From Ulva prolifera (lineage: Eukaryota; Chlorophyta; Ulvophyceae; Ulvales; Ulvaceae), in assembly GCA_023078555.1 (NCBI GenBank), contig CM041202.1, positions 1,043,022 to 1,107,021 on the forward strand: a stretch of DNA of 64,000 nucleotides. Reading direction: 5' to 3'. A model generated the notes under the pieces. It ran no database searches. It saw only the letters and a program-made list of their open reading frames with translations, and was not told the DNA's origin. Shown one piece after another: positions 42,440 through 62,790 of the stretch; the first letter of the stretch is position 1; each line of letters begins with the position of its first letter. Made by a program: the position numbers and the translations under genes.

Positions 42440-43365
42440 GCAGGGCTTGGAAGAACCCGCCGGCGCCTTTGGGGTACTACCCTATATAGTATGCATCATG
42501 ATTCGGATCAGCCATTCATGATGGGGACCGGCCAGAGCCGTGTGCGGTGTATATATGAGTCTGTCATGCTGTGCTGGGAAATCACAGTGGGCCTCAATGT
42601 GAGCTGGCCTATGCTGTCATGGCTGCTGTGGTTAAGACATCGTGTGCCTTAATCGTTGCCCTGGTGGTGCTACGGGCCAGCGACTTTGTCCGTGAAACAC
42701 ACACATCCACATACACGCCCCCCCACACACAACAGTGCTGTATCACCTAACCCCCGCAAACACCCACCACCCCACGGCATGGCACCATTCCCCACGAGGC
42801 ACACGCAAGGCACACGCAAGGCACAGGCCCAGTTTGCAAGCTTGCCCTCCTGAACACTTGGCTGCAACATGGAAAACACACTGCAAAGGCCATGCAATAC
42901 CGTGTGCTACACATCTGCAGCCGCTTCCACAGCCATGCTATAGCTATGGCTAACTAGTTTGATTTGGTGGACACCGGTGTCGGAGTGGCGTTTCAAACAG
43001 GCTGAACATGGAGCGCTCACTCATGACGATGGTGGTGACATGGACACCGGAGTCGCGAGCTGATGCGGTAGTACTGCTTGTCTCTCCGGCCGAGTTTTTT
43101 CATGACCTTGTAACACAGGCTCAGCGCCACCGTTCGATACTCCTGAGCGCCTGATCAAAAAGACGTTCATGCGCCCTTTGTCAGCACGACATTGTTCGCA
43201 GGACATGCAGAGCTTCGTCCGATCTGAGCTGCGATGCAATGTGAACTTGACCCTTCTGCGGATACACGCTGGCTGAAGATTCGGCGGGGTCGCCAGTTGT
43301 CCTGCGGGGTCGTTGCGTACGAGCTGCGTCTGCGTGCATGCTGGATGTTGGTGCAGTTGTCACAA
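42440..43365. other. No gene recognised
   Basis: Contains a TTGTAAC-family tail relative at 42653-42697 (GTTGCCCTGGTGGTGC ... GACTTTGTCCGTGAAAC). Confidence 0.4.
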
Positions 43366-43470
43366 AAGGCTTTACAAAAGAGGCTTCACAAAAGAGTGAA
43401 CGGGAGAAAACAAACACCACAAACGTATCTCATCCGAATCAACAGCAACATAAACACGATCACACGACAA
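43366..43470 (-). repeat. Tail-family-1 copy next to retroelement copy 3
   Basis: TTTACAAAAGAGGCTTCACA, AAAGAGTGAACGGGAGAAAA, CTCATCCGAATCAACAGCAA. Inverted relative to the element copy that starts ten bases later. Confidence 0.85.
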
Positions 43471-43471
43471 A

Positions 43472-44171
43472 CTTGATGCAGTGGCGAAGGAGACCCAGAT
43501 GCGCCATGATAACTCGGCTCGTGCCTTGCGCCTGGTCGCCTCTTACGCCGGACTGCAGTCTGCCCTGGAGCTCTACCGTGCCCTCGCGAGGGGCGCGGGT
43601 GTTGAGCTGAATCGCCGCGGGGACGTCGTCGTGGTCATGCCGCGCCTGGAGATGGCGGCCGTGGACGTCGTGGTCACACATGCGCCGGCGGCCTCATACT
43701 TGGCCGCTGCGGCGCGGGAGACGGGTGCGACGGCGGAGCGGGCGGAGGACAGGAAGCGGGACCGCTTCCGGCGGGACGTGCCTGACCATGCCGCGTTCCG
43801 GTTTGTTCCGTTTGCGGTCGAATCGTGTGGCTTCATGGGCAAGGCTGCCGTGAGGTTCGTCGGTCAGTTGGCGGATGTGGCCGCTGCCAGTGGGCGCATC
43901 TCCAAAGGCGCTTTTGTCCAGTGGGCGCTGCGGGTGTTGTCGGTGTCATTGCAGCGTGGCAATGCGGATATGTATCGGAAGTCTGGGCTTGTCATCTCTC
44001 GGGAGCAGGGGTTGCGGTATGATGCGGGCCTGGAGGACGCGATCCTGCCGGACTGAGTTGTGAGTGTGGTTGTTGTGTTCGTGTGAGTGTGTTTTGATGT
44101 TGATGCGGATGAGATTCGGTTTCAGTGTTTGTTTTCTCCCATTCACTCTTTTGTAATATCTTGATGCAGTG
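43472..44171 (+). mobile_element. Retroelement copy 3 with 12-bp target duplication
   Basis: CTTGATGCAGTG at 43472-43483 and 44160-44171 brackets a 5'-truncated copy ending TTTTGTAATAT. Includes the ORF fragment and the complete tail seen after 4845. Confidence 0.95.
43484..44056 (+). pseudogene. C-terminal fragment of reverse-transcriptase element ORF (copy 3)
   Basis: About 190 codons, nearly identical to the end of copy 1 (from AKETQMRHDN to EDAILPD, TGA). It holds the Arg-His end of the zinc-knuckle-like motif and the whole nuclease-like region (VDVVVTHA, KRDRF, FVPFAVESCG). One codon is deleted (ELYRA for EPLYRA) and a few residues differ (SYLAAA for SYVAAA). Very low divergence implies recent transposition. 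Confidence 0.9.
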
Positions 44172-44402
44172 CTTCGAGTCGTTCGCGGCGCCGATGGTGA
44201 CGATATGCCTAGTCAGCGCCGCTTATGTGGAATGCGAGGTTCCAGTTAACTCAATCAACCAGACATTCGCGATTCGCGCAAGCCGCACGGCGCTGGGGAT
44301 GGTTCTCTTGCGGGTTGCGGCGAACCTCCGCGACGTGTGCTAGCTGCGATCGACAAAGCAGGAGGCCACGTGGTGGCAACTGCTACAGGTTGCAGGTTAT
44401 CT

Positions 44403-44475
44403 TGACCATGCGCATAAATTACAAAAGAGTGAACGGGAGAAAACAAACACTGAAACCGAATCTGACCATGCGCAT
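44403..44475 (-). mobile_element. 47-bp tail-family-1 insertion with 13-bp target duplication
   Basis: TGACCATGCGCAT at 44403-44415 and 44463-44475 brackets TTACAAAAGAGTGAACGGGA, AACAAACACTGAAACCGAAT. One of the shortest retro-insertions in the window. Confidence 0.92.
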
Positions 44476-44479
44476 CGAT

Positions 44480-46800
44480 ACTATCTTGGCCAGTGTGCCG
44501 CTTCTGGCTACGCGCGTCTCCAAGCGGTCTCCACAGGCCGAAGGGGCTACACAGCACTCGCTGTAGAAGCGGATCTTATGCTGGGTGCACGTTGATGACA
44601 AAAACATGTTGTGTGCACATTCAAGTTGCGCCCGTGCACTGCTCTGTTGTGAACACACATCGGCACCGTGACGCTAACTGCCAGAGGCAAGTTCCAACAT
44701 GAGTAGCCATGAATCCTCGTGATGATGTCACAGCTGCACGAGGTTGTGCAATGTATCCCAAAGTCACGATTTTTCTCATTCACATAGAGATCATAATCAT
44801 GACTGCTGTATCGATTCCTTAATGCACAGTATTACGTAAGCTTGCTGAGGACATCTTGGGCACCGGTGTTGGACAGAAGCGCCTCTACACTCGCGTGCGA
44901 TTCAAGCAAGGCGAGTGATAGTACAGATTACAAAATTCAGGGTGTGTTCCTCGCCGCATTGCTGTGTCTAAATAACTGTCCTGCTGTCCACAGCACCACT
45001 AGTGCACCAAGCTGTACAAGTGCTCAAAGATGATTTGGCCCCAGCACTGCAGCAAACCATGACCACCTAGTCATCATTTGGACATGCCTGCAACATTGCA
45101 ACATATCGATGCATGTGACGAAAGAGAAAAAAATCATCCTTTAGATGATCCTGTGTGATCAGCATGCCAGAATGGCTTGACTGTGAGCTCTGGGTGCACA
45201 TTGCGCTCTGACTTTGCCAGTGAGCCTGCAAATAATAATTGCACACCATGCATGACATGTCACGCCGCGCCCCATGATGCACGATCACGTCGATACCGCG
45301 GTAGTATCTCGACTGCGGCAGCCACGACAGCAAGCGATATCGATAGTACGATACGAGCGCGAGTTCCTGGCCTATTTTACGCCGATTGTGGAGCTGGTCG
45401 TGTGTGCTCCATCGACTTATGCCAGAGCCGGTTGCAATCTCGGTGCATCCTACAGTGCTATTCGTAGATCAAAGAGATTGGTGTAGGACCATGTTGAGGT
45501 AACATTTCGGACACTGCCGGCATTGACGATTCAAGAGTCCGTACGTAGGAGTGCACGCTGCATTGCGGCTAACGCTTCCTGGTCACTGCCGCTCAAAGTG
45601 CAGTTACCATGTGCTACGTGTGCCGCTGCCGCATACATAATCATACGGCATCCATGAGTACGTTGGTACATACGTGGCATCCTCTGTCAAGACATTCGCG
45701 AGTCACTCTAGACCGGAACTCGTGCTCTGCGGATCCCTTTCGTGCGCGCGCTGTCTGTGCATTGGGCGAGTCTGCAGACGTGGATTTGTCTCGGCAATCC
45801 ACATCTTGCTTCTATTTACATTACCAGAGTCTCTCTCATCATGTGACTCTGTTTGATACGGTGAGATCGCGACAGAATGGCAACTAAGACCTGACCACCA
45901 GCCCTGGACGTTGGACAGTGCCGGGCCTACGCAAATTCGTCGGCTTCGTGGAGCTAAACTTGAAGTTTACTCAAAATTCTCAATGTGTTTATGGTCGTCA
46001 CATGTCCAGGAGGTGGCCCAACATGCTGGACACCGGCATCTGAGAACCACGAAGTACAGCTGTATGCGCATAACCGAAGCCGCACATCTCAGTACGTACA
46101 TGTACAAGAGTGTCTCTCAATTCTGGTGGCCTGAACATGTATGCGTGCACCATGAACACCTCAGCCATAAATCTATATCCCGACAGCTGTGCAGCCGCTT
46201 ATGCCAGTAGCTATCCAGTGGTTCCTCTTCTATGCACTTGTCAACTTGGTACTTCAAAATGCGTGTGACAAAATTTCATATTAACTTGCTGCATTGACGA
46301 TTGCAGCAACGGTTTCACAGGCCTTGTGTTTAGAGTAGCATGTGTGCATGTCGAAGCAGCGTTGTCTTGTGCAACCAGGTTCGAATCCCTGCGGATGTGA
46401 GTCAACTCAGTCTGGCATGTATGCGGGACATGCATGCTGTAGAATTATTATCGTGGCTGAGTGGGGTCGGTGACATTGTGGGCTGGGTGGCTACCCTGCC
46501 TACTCTACCTACCTGTGGTTATTAAACGCCAGCCACTTAAGCTTGAAGTATCAAATCTGAATTCGCTTCAGGACCGCGGACATGTACTAGTAGTGGACAT
46601 GTAGTGGCGGACATTGAAACATTGAAACGCGTCGTCCGCCGAAAGGTGAACACAGCGGGCCAGATTTAGATCTGCTCTAGAGCAGACTGGGTGGAAAGCA
46701 TGAAGCGGAATGTTGTGGGTGTCAGAGTCGGGTGTGTTAGGGTGGTGCCACTTGGGCTGCATGTGCCTTGGCAATTATGCATTTCCGTGGGGTGGGGGCC
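44480..46800. other. No gene recognised
   Basis: Several frames of 60-99 codons without motifs. A tRNA-like T-arm (GGTTCGAATCC) at about 46378-46388 lacks a matching acceptor and anticodon arm and is not called. Confidence 0.4.
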
Positions 46801-46805
46801 CCGTC

Positions 46806-46955
46806 TGCACACATGCTGGCTCATGTGACAAGGGCGCCTGTCAAGGGCGGACCGCACGGAGCAGAAACAGTCGCCTTTTGATGTAGTTTGAGTCAAAATG
46901 CCTATGTTCAACATGTTTCATGCGCATGATATGCTTTATCTGGTTCATTCTGTCT
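46806..46955 (+). repeat. Dispersed repeat, inverted partner of 9655-9805
   Basis: CATGTGACAAGGGCG, CGGAGCAGAAACAGTCGCC, TTTTGATGT, CATGATATGCTTTATCTGG in the same order as the complement of 9655-9805. Confidence 0.6.
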
Positions 46956-46966
46956 GCATGCATGCA

Positions 46967-46968
46967 TG

Positions 46969-47032
<64 letters not shown>

Positions 47033-47420
47033 CCTGCCTGCCTGCCTGCCTCCCTGCCTGCCTCCCTCCCTGCCTCCCTCCCTGCCTCCCTCCCTGCCTC
47101 CCTCCCTGCATCCCTCCCTGCCTCCCTCCCTGCCTCCCTCGCTGCCTCCCTCCCTGCCTCCCTCCCTCCCTCCCTCCCTCCCTGCCTGCCTCCCTGCCTG
47201 CCTCCCTGCCTGCCTCCCTGCCTGCCTCCCTGCCTCCCTGCCTGCCTCCCTGCCTCCCTCCCTGCCTCCCTCCCTGCCTGCCTCCCTCCCTGCCTCCCTG
47301 CCTGCCTCCCTGCCTGCCTCCCTCCCTGCCTCCCTCCCTCCCTCCCTGCCTCCCTCCCTGCCTCCCTCCCTCCCTGCCTCCCTGCCTCCCTGCCTCTCTC
47401 TCTGTGTCTCTCTCTGTGTG
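46967..47420. repeat. (CCTG)n / (CCTC)n microsatellite
   Basis: About 450 bp of TGCC and TCCC tetranucleotides with irregular alternation, fading into TCTCTG repeats. Pro-Cys-Leu and Gly-Arg frames here are repeat artefacts. Confidence 0.97.
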
Positions 47421-47910
47421 TTACAAGGACAAAGGCAGTTATGGTCACTCAGACGGTGGTGTTGAATAAACACCGGTGCCCGTAGGCACGTAACACTTGG
47501 AGGCACTACCCCTTGGGTATCTCTGGAACAACTGAGGGCCATAGGCCTGTCACCTATGGGGGTCACAGTCTGGAACTTGAATCCTCACCAGCCGCGATGG
47601 AGCCCACCCCCGCCGGGATGCAAGCACCGAGAGACGCAGCCCGGCGCGCCACACGCTCCGCACCTGCACAAAAAATGGGCCCGGGCGGGCGGGGAACTGA
47701 GCTAAAGAAGAGCTATTAGCTGCACAGTACAAACCTCTCTTCCGTGAACAGCTCCAGTCTGCTCCCGCCTATATGCTCAGCGTGCCACGAGCTCATAGCT
47801 GATCTCGACAGCAGTCATGAGCACCTCTGGCCACGCCTACTGCTGGTACAGCATGCGTCCGTCTCCATGACCCACCATAATCACGATTATATAACACATA
47901 ATCCACGCAA

Positions 47911-48200
47911 GGCGGGTAGCACCGCGAAAGGAGTAAGGATACAAAGCAAACACCAAGACACCCACGCACATCTCATCCATCACCGGCGCAGCAAGCGACA
48001 CAGATCCGCAGACCGCCAAGCACACACCCACACACCAGCACACACACGCACAGACCCCACGGCCCACACAGAACAACACAATCGCCAACACCACAACGCC
48101 TGCCGCCGTACGACAGGGCCGCGCCCAACACACTGTTGCCTGAGGCCGCCTATCATGGCCGCCCGATCCCCCAGGGGCCGCCCTAGCCCCAAACCCCACC
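47911..48200 (-). repeat. Inverted copy of the G/T-rich dispersed repeat
   Basis: Complement matches 1037-1397 along its length (AAGGCGGGTAGCACCGCGAA; CAACACCACAACGCCTGCCG; CCCAACACACTGTTGCCTGA; GGCCGCCCTAGCCCCAA). Confidence 0.8.
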
Positions 48201-48429
48201 CCCACCCCCCGAGCGACAACACACCACACCACGCCAGCCCGGCACATCGCCGCGCAGCCTCGCCGGCCCACGCCGCACCGCACCCAGGACAATGCATCGC
48301 CCAAGCCGACTCCGCAATCCCTACACATGCCAAAGAAGGCACCCCGCACGCCCATCGGACCTGGACCAGCTGGAGGTAAAGGCTATCGGTTGGTGGCGTC
48401 ACACGGGCGGGGCTCCCGAGGGGCACCCC

Positions 48430-48584
48430 ACCTCTATCTGTGTGCCTCTCTATGTGTGTCACTCTCTGTGTGTGTCTCTCTCTGTCTCTCTGTGTTTGCC
48501 TATGTGTGTCTGTGTGTGTCTGTGTGTGTCTGTGTTAGTCTGTGTGTGTCTGTGTGTGTCTTCTCCCGTAGCTCTTTTGTAAAC
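48430..48584. repeat. (TGTGTC)n region ending in a tail-family-1 fragment
   Basis: Degenerate CTGTGTGTGTCT repeats, then CTTCTCCCGTAGCTCTTTTGTAAAC. Confidence 0.7.
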
Positions 48585-49055
48585 TGATGTCGGTAGCTCG
48601 GAGTTAGAGGTGGGGGCCCTTTGGGCACGCCTGACAGGTGCAAGCGGAAAAGGGGGTCAACCACTCCCGCTACATAGTGGGCCCACCTACGGCGCGCAAG
48701 TTCGGCTGCGATTTTGACTGTTTGGGGAAAACTTCGGCCCTATTGTCTATGTTGAATGGGCATTTGTAGTATGTCATCTTGCGTTTGGGGAGTCTCCCCA
48801 TCGCAAACCCGGGTTTTGTAGATTTACCGCGCTTTTCCCCAAACGAGGGTCGTTCATGCCCAAACGTGTGACATTGCATCGAGAACACACAGCACACTGA
48901 AAATATGCGTAATACTCACCGGGTTATGAAATATTGCTTCTGTCACATTTGTGGGTAGCATTCGGCAAGCGAGGTACTATCCCATGGCGCGCTAGCTGAT
49001 CGGGCTGACAGATAGTTCGCATCGCCTCGCATTAGCGTGTCAGGCATTCGCGCAT
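48585..49055. other. No gene recognised
   Basis: No supported ORF, RNA gene or repeat partner. Confidence 0.4.
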
Positions 49056-49059
49056 AGTG

Positions 49060-49480
49060 GCATGGCATGCGCCGATAGCTTGATGTCAGCTCCGCTGTCA
49101 CATATTCGATTTTCTACAAGCCGTATGTATCTGAGAAATGGAGGAAGGATTGATCGGCCGATTTATTGGCTTAATGTCAGCCAACATTCGTGTTCCACTA
49201 ACGCGATTGACGACATCACTGCTGGGGCAATTGGGACCTCGCAGGCAACAGCGCTTTATATTGCGAAGAATACCTGGACTGTCAAGACCGGCGTGTGCAC
49301 CATCTTTGATCGCTGCGCGCTGCGGCCTCTGTCCGTAAACCTAGGGCGCCATGATTTACGTTGCAAGCTGGTGATCAGGTGCAGTGAGCAAGTCTCACAC
49401 TGAAAATGTACCCCAAGGCTATGATCTGTCTGTGCGTGACGCCATCCGCGTGCCTCGTTGCCCGGCATGTGACAGTGCTA
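49060..49480 (+). repeat. Degenerate dispersed element, copy 2 (pair with 2560-3046)
   Basis: Ordered matches to the 2.6-3.0 kb segment (GACGACATCACTGCT, TTGGGACCTCG, CGTTGCAAGCTGGTGATCAG, GTGCCTCGTTG). Translation gives HDLRCKLVIRC and, in a second frame, VRDAIRVPRCPACDS, which suggests a decayed transposon ORF with a zinc-ribbon-like CPxC. Confidence 0.55.
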
Positions 49481-49659
49481 GTTGCGCCTACATGATTAGC
49501 CTCGTGGTCCTTACCATCCTAGAGCATACTTTCTCCAACTCAAGCACAAGGACCTGGGATAGTACATGTCCAGGATACGCCGTTGTGCAGCGCGGGGCAG
49601 GTCAGCTTGATGTGGCTCTTGCAACTGGCTGCCATCGTCCCCGTTCTACTTAGAGAGGC

Positions 49660-51920
49660 TACCATACTAAAACTGTACCCGGGGCGGCCCCGAGGTCATG
49701 CACTACGTTTTAAGCAGGCAGGGTACACCTGCTCCTAAAACTGAAACACGCTAAAGTGATGCACAGCACATCACGCTGTCGGGTCTGGTGGCAGCTGAGT
49801 TGATGCACAGCTGGCAATTCTTCAGGTATTTATGATGTGTAGAGTCGTTCAGGGCAGACCCAGTGTGCCTTACACAACCGCTGCAAGACCATCCTCGAGT
49901 GAGCTCAGGATCTGTGCATGACAGGTGGTGGCTGGCGGTGGCTTGAAAGTCGATCGTTGTTCCGCATCTAGACTACATGTGTACAGTGTGGGAGGCAACT
50001 AGCACAGCGCAGCAGCATGCATATGGCATACCAGAGAGACACCACTGGTGCCACCAAGCGTTACACCAACTCGAATACAAGGCACCATGGTGCAATGCCG
50101 CGCCATAGCCACTATGGTCATGATCAGCCCGCACGACACTCCCACGCAGACCGCATGCATCCGACGCACACATGCCACCGCACAGCCGCACACCAATGTA
50201 GAGACGACGGGCCCGATCATATGTAACAATTTCGACTATTCAGCTCTAATTTCTGGTTGGCAGCCCTGGAAATGCTGCAAAGCGTCCCGACACTGCCGCA
50301 CACGCCCACACGAGTTCGACATGGGGCGTATCATGTCTTGCATGCACTGGGGGTGTGGGTGTGCTTGTTCATTGCCCTGGCGGTGCTTCAGGCCGCTCCG
50401 ACTTTGTCCTTGTAAGACAAACCATTGTGGGCTGGCGGGGCTGGTCTGTGCGTGGGTCCGGGGCGTGTGGACTGGGGGGTATACGTAATGGCTGTGTGTT
50501 TCAAGTACAGGTTCGGAGTGGCCGTTAGCACCGCCATGGCAACGAACAAGCACAAAAACGGCTCAACGTACGAACGTCTGGATATAATCACGAACATTGC
50601 CACACACGCCCGAAACCAACACCCAATAACAGCATGTGCACGTAAACAGCTCCCGACCACAGCATGACCGGAATTCACCCAACACGCACCGACATACCCG
50701 CCCCCGCTCCAGCCTCAAACACAAGCAGCCCCGAGCCGTCACGCAATACGACCCCGGGACCGCGGCGGCCCAACACGCGAGTCCCCCCTTCCGCCATCGT
50801 TCCCACCTCCATTCCCGAGTTTGATCAGGCTGACCCCGAGTGGCAGGGCAACACCGCACCGCCGTCATCCACCCGCCTGCCCAGGCCAATGCCTGCCCAA
50901 GCCGCGGCACCCATGAGACGTGTCCGGGTGCTGCATCATGTCAAGGAGGCGGCGCGCATCGGTCAGCAAGGCACCTGAGCCTGCGCCTAACAGTTGGCGA
51001 ACGAGGGAGAGGTGGGGGTGTGGCAGGCAGCTCGGCAATTTGGCCGGCTGGGCAGAGTGGGTGGGGCGGGGGGGTGCGTGGGTGAGTGTAGGTGCGTGTG
51101 CGTATGCAGGCGCCTGGCTGGCATGGGTGTGGGGCCTTCTTGCTGTGCTCGGAAGGCGTGATCTGGTCTGGCGTCGGTCGGCTGTGGTCAGTGGATGTGA
51201 TGTGTTTGTGCGTTGCCCTGGCGGAGCAGGCAACCACCCTGTCTTTCCCTTGAGACACACACCCATACTTATCCCCCACACACACAGCTGCTACCGTTCT
51301 TGGGCGCCTGCGGGGTTGCCCAGCTGGACCCATATCTTCACATTGCCAGTCATGTGCGCTGTGGTACTGCACTTGTCACGAAAAGGCAGGGTATAGGTAC
51401 CACTTGTCACCAACATGCAGGGCAGAGGTGTGTACAGCATTTGCGACATTTCAGAAGAACTTGCTGAAGTAGGTGCAGACATTACAGTTGTTTCCAGTCA
51501 AAAACTTTGTCCATTGCTGCTCAAATGAACAGAGATGCAAGATGCATCATCTGCATTCACACCGTGGACACCGACAAAAACAGTCTACTTCCATCAGACG
51601 AGAACTTTCACCAATCAACTTGTTCGGCTGGATGTGCAAGGTACAAGCGTAATCACGGTCGCTCATTCACGGCCATTCAGACGGCTGTGGATAGGGCAGT
51701 GTATACACAAAAAAAAAACCTTGGGGCATTGGCCAGTCATCCCTATCTGAGCATTGGATGCAACTAGAAGATGTAATCAGTACTGGATTTGTTAATCGTT
51801 GGGCCCTAGGTGCGCACTGTGGGCTGCAGCGGCAACATCAGCAGGCCCGACGACACCAACTGCCCAAGACCCCACAACCCCACCCCCAGCAATTCTCTTT
51901 CATCCAGCGGCTCCTCTCCT
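49660..51920. other. No gene recognised; TTGTAAC-family fragments
   Basis: Holds repeat ends at 50372-50416 and 51209-51252 (plus) and 50521-50556 (minus), all with CCTGGCGGTGC or CACCGCCATGGCAACGAACA cores. The long frames at 50.6-51.4 kb are in skewed GC-rich DNA and are not supported. Confidence 0.4.
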
Positions 51921-51925
51921 GTGCC

Positions 51926-60912
<8,987 letters not shown>

Positions 60913-61164
60913 GGTCTCTCTCTGTTGCTCTGCACATGTTGGCAGCTGTCATGGTGCAGAAAACAGCAGTAATGAATGGCCAGACACATATTCGCAAACA
61001 CAGCAAGAGGACCTCTTCTGCAACAGGGGTCGAGTCCTTCCTGGCCTCTGGACCTGCTGCCAGATGTACACATCCTGGATTTCGTCTGGCAAAGTCTCAA
61101 TGGACACCGTTCATGTCACGACTGCGAGAACGGGTGTGGGTACCCCATAGCACACATTGTCCTT

Positions 61165-61187
61165 GTCACATGTACAACAAGTAACTG
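61165..61187 (+). repeat. 23-bp target-site duplication, left copy
   Basis: Begins GTCACATGTACAACAAG; repeated exactly at 61380-61402. Confidence 0.9.
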
Positions 61188-61379
61188 TACTAACTGAGGT
61201 AGAAAGTTCACTGGTTGATGCTGTATTACATGAACATCACGGACCGGCATAACATGCATGTTTCGGCCTTGCTAAAGGGCCTCATCAGACGCCTACGTGA
61301 GACACCGAACCAGCTCGCAAGTTCCCTAATATGCAATCCTCTAGAGCGAGACCGACCGAGACTGGAAGAGAAGAGACGT
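61188..61379 (-). mobile_element. Short hammerhead-ribozyme retroelement, copy 2 (192 bp)
   Basis: Bracketed by a perfect 23-bp direct repeat. The first 112 bp match the element at 11188-11303. It extends about 80 bp further at the end that is 5' on the ribozyme strand, so copy 1 may be a 5'-truncated version. No reading frame. It lies about 280 bp upstream of the copy C start codon, with the ribozyme in the same orientation as the gene, so it could sit in the promoter or 5' leader. Confidence 0.85.
61238..61299 (-). ncRNA. Type I hammerhead ribozyme, copy 2
   Basis: On the minus strand: stem I CACG + GGCGU with AUGCC + CGUG (internal loop UA/GGUC), core CUGAUGA, stem II GGCC/GGCC with loop CUUUAGCAA, GAA, stem III from self-complementary ACAUGCAUGU, and U before AUGCC as cleavage site. 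Differences from copy 1 are confined to loop II, the stem I internal loop and a 4-nt insertion that keeps stem III palindromic, which is what constraint on the RNA fold predicts. Confidence 0.85.
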
Positions 61380-61402
61380 GTCACATGTACAACAAGTAAC
61401 TG
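61380..61402 (+). repeat. 23-bp target-site duplication, right copy
   Basis: Exact repeat of 61165-61187. Confidence 0.9.
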
Positions 61403-61484
61403 GCCACAGTGCACATGATCATGCATGCTCGAATAAATACAAGGGCTTTGTCTCTGTACACGGGCTTTGTCTCTGTACATGCAT

Positions 61485-61760
61485 GGGCTGCGGCCTCTGT
61501 CCTTTGTAACTATGGGCTGCGTGGTTAATGACTACCTGCTTCCTTGTGAAGCAGGATAACTGCGTTTTCTCTGATCAAGCACTGCATCCTTGCACTGGAT
61601 CCTAGGAACATCGCGCGACTGTATCTGCCGGTATAGTGGCCATATCACTGGATTGCCTCACACGTACGACACTGGTGAATGAGTGAGTGGATCTGCGAGT
61701 GGATTCCGAGAGTTGGCTCGGGACCCTGGCCGCTGTACATGTCCTTTGTAACTACATACA
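61485..61760 (-). repeat. CTCTGTCCTTTGTAAC family fragments
   Basis: GCGGCCTCTGTCCTTTGTAA at 61488-61508. At 61675-61757, a longer relative (GATCTGCGAGTGGATTCCGA ... GCCGCTGTACATGTCCTTTG, then TAAC) resembles the complement of 577-640. Confidence 0.6.
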
Positions 61761-62145
61761 CATCGCAGTAGGTGGTGGGGCTGCAGGTGAAGGTGTGCAC
61801 ATGTAGGAGAATAACGGTGCCGTGAAAACGCGCGGTTTGGCATTTGGCGTTGAACGATGCAATAGGAGCTACGAAGACGGTCATGCACAAGAGTGATTTG
61901 AAGAAGGCAAACAACAATAGCTACGAAGACGCATCACGATTCATGACAGACATATTGGCCGACGGCGCTCATGCACGAGAGTTCGTCGTTCAGGCGGCCG
62001 AGGGATTCGCGCGCACGTAAGGGGAACTTGCCCTCGGCCGCGGGGTAAGATGTGCTCCTCGTGCGTTCCTCGTCGCCGCTGGATCGCACGTGCTGGCTGC
62101 AAGACTTGCCGCGGCGATGAGGCGAGTTTTGCCATTAAAGAGCAA
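61761..62145. other. No gene recognised
   Basis: No supported frame or RNA gene. Confidence 0.4.
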
Positions 62146-62147
62146 GA

Positions 62148-62240
62148 TTTACAAAAGAGTGAACGGGAGAAGACACACACCAAAACCGAATCTCATCCGA
62201 ATGAACAACAAGATACACACGATCACACTACACCCACCCC
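62148..62240 (-). repeat. Tail-family-1 copy, long form
   Basis: TTTACAAAAGAGTGAACGGG, CCAAAACCGAATCTCATCCG, continuing into AAGATACACACGATCACACT. Extends further into the element 3' UTR than most solo copies. Confidence 0.85.
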
Positions 62241-62582
62241 CACACCTCATGATGAACTCCAGGACTGTCGACTCAGACAGTAAACGAAAGAGATTAGTGT
62301 GCGCTGCATGTCCGTGCCCGAAACCTCTTTCGTGACAAGTAACTACAGAAGAGCAAACTGGTATAAACAGTATCAGCGTGTACGACACCCGCTTCCAGAC
62401 ATCGATGGTGGCGGCCACTGGCAGCCATACAGCCGACCCCAATAAATCTGCAGCAGCCCACAAGTCCACGCCCTTTGTCTGGCAACACACGCACCCCTCC
62501 GCTCAACTGTCGGGTTTCGAGTGTGAGCAACGCGCAAAATGACATGCGCACGGGGGTGAGATTCGTCTGCGGTGCCACAGTG

Positions 62583-62628
62583 TTTGTGTTTTCTCCCGTT
62601 CACTCTTTTGTGAACACTCTTTCGTAAA
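62583..62628 (+). repeat. Tail-family-1 fragment
   Basis: TTTTCTCCCGTTCACTCTTT then TGTGAACACTCTTTCGTAAA, with a small internal duplication of the end. Confidence 0.7.
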
Positions 62629-62671
62629 TACATGCGCACGCGCCTGCGTCAGTGTTGATCATCATGATGAC

Positions 62672-62790
62672 AAAAGAATCACATCCGAAACAACAGCAAC
62701 ACACACACGATGTTTCCAAAAGATTGAAGATTAAAACCCAAACCGAATCTCATCCGATACAATAACACGATGATACCACAACCGCGGCCA
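62672..62790 (-). repeat. Diverged tail-family-1 fragments
   Basis: ACAAAAGAATCACATCCGAA, then a second piece CCAAAAGATTGAAGATTAAA followed by CCGAATCTCATCCGATACAA. Confidence 0.55.

Noticed and set aside
46340-46400. tRNA-like T-arm (CCAGGTTCGAATCCCTGC)
   Set aside because: Stem has mismatches and no acceptor or anticodon arm could be found upstream.
46841-47566. Gly-Arg-Glu and Pro-Cys-Leu frames up to 241 codons
   Set aside because: Translations of the CCTG/CCTC microsatellite on both strands.
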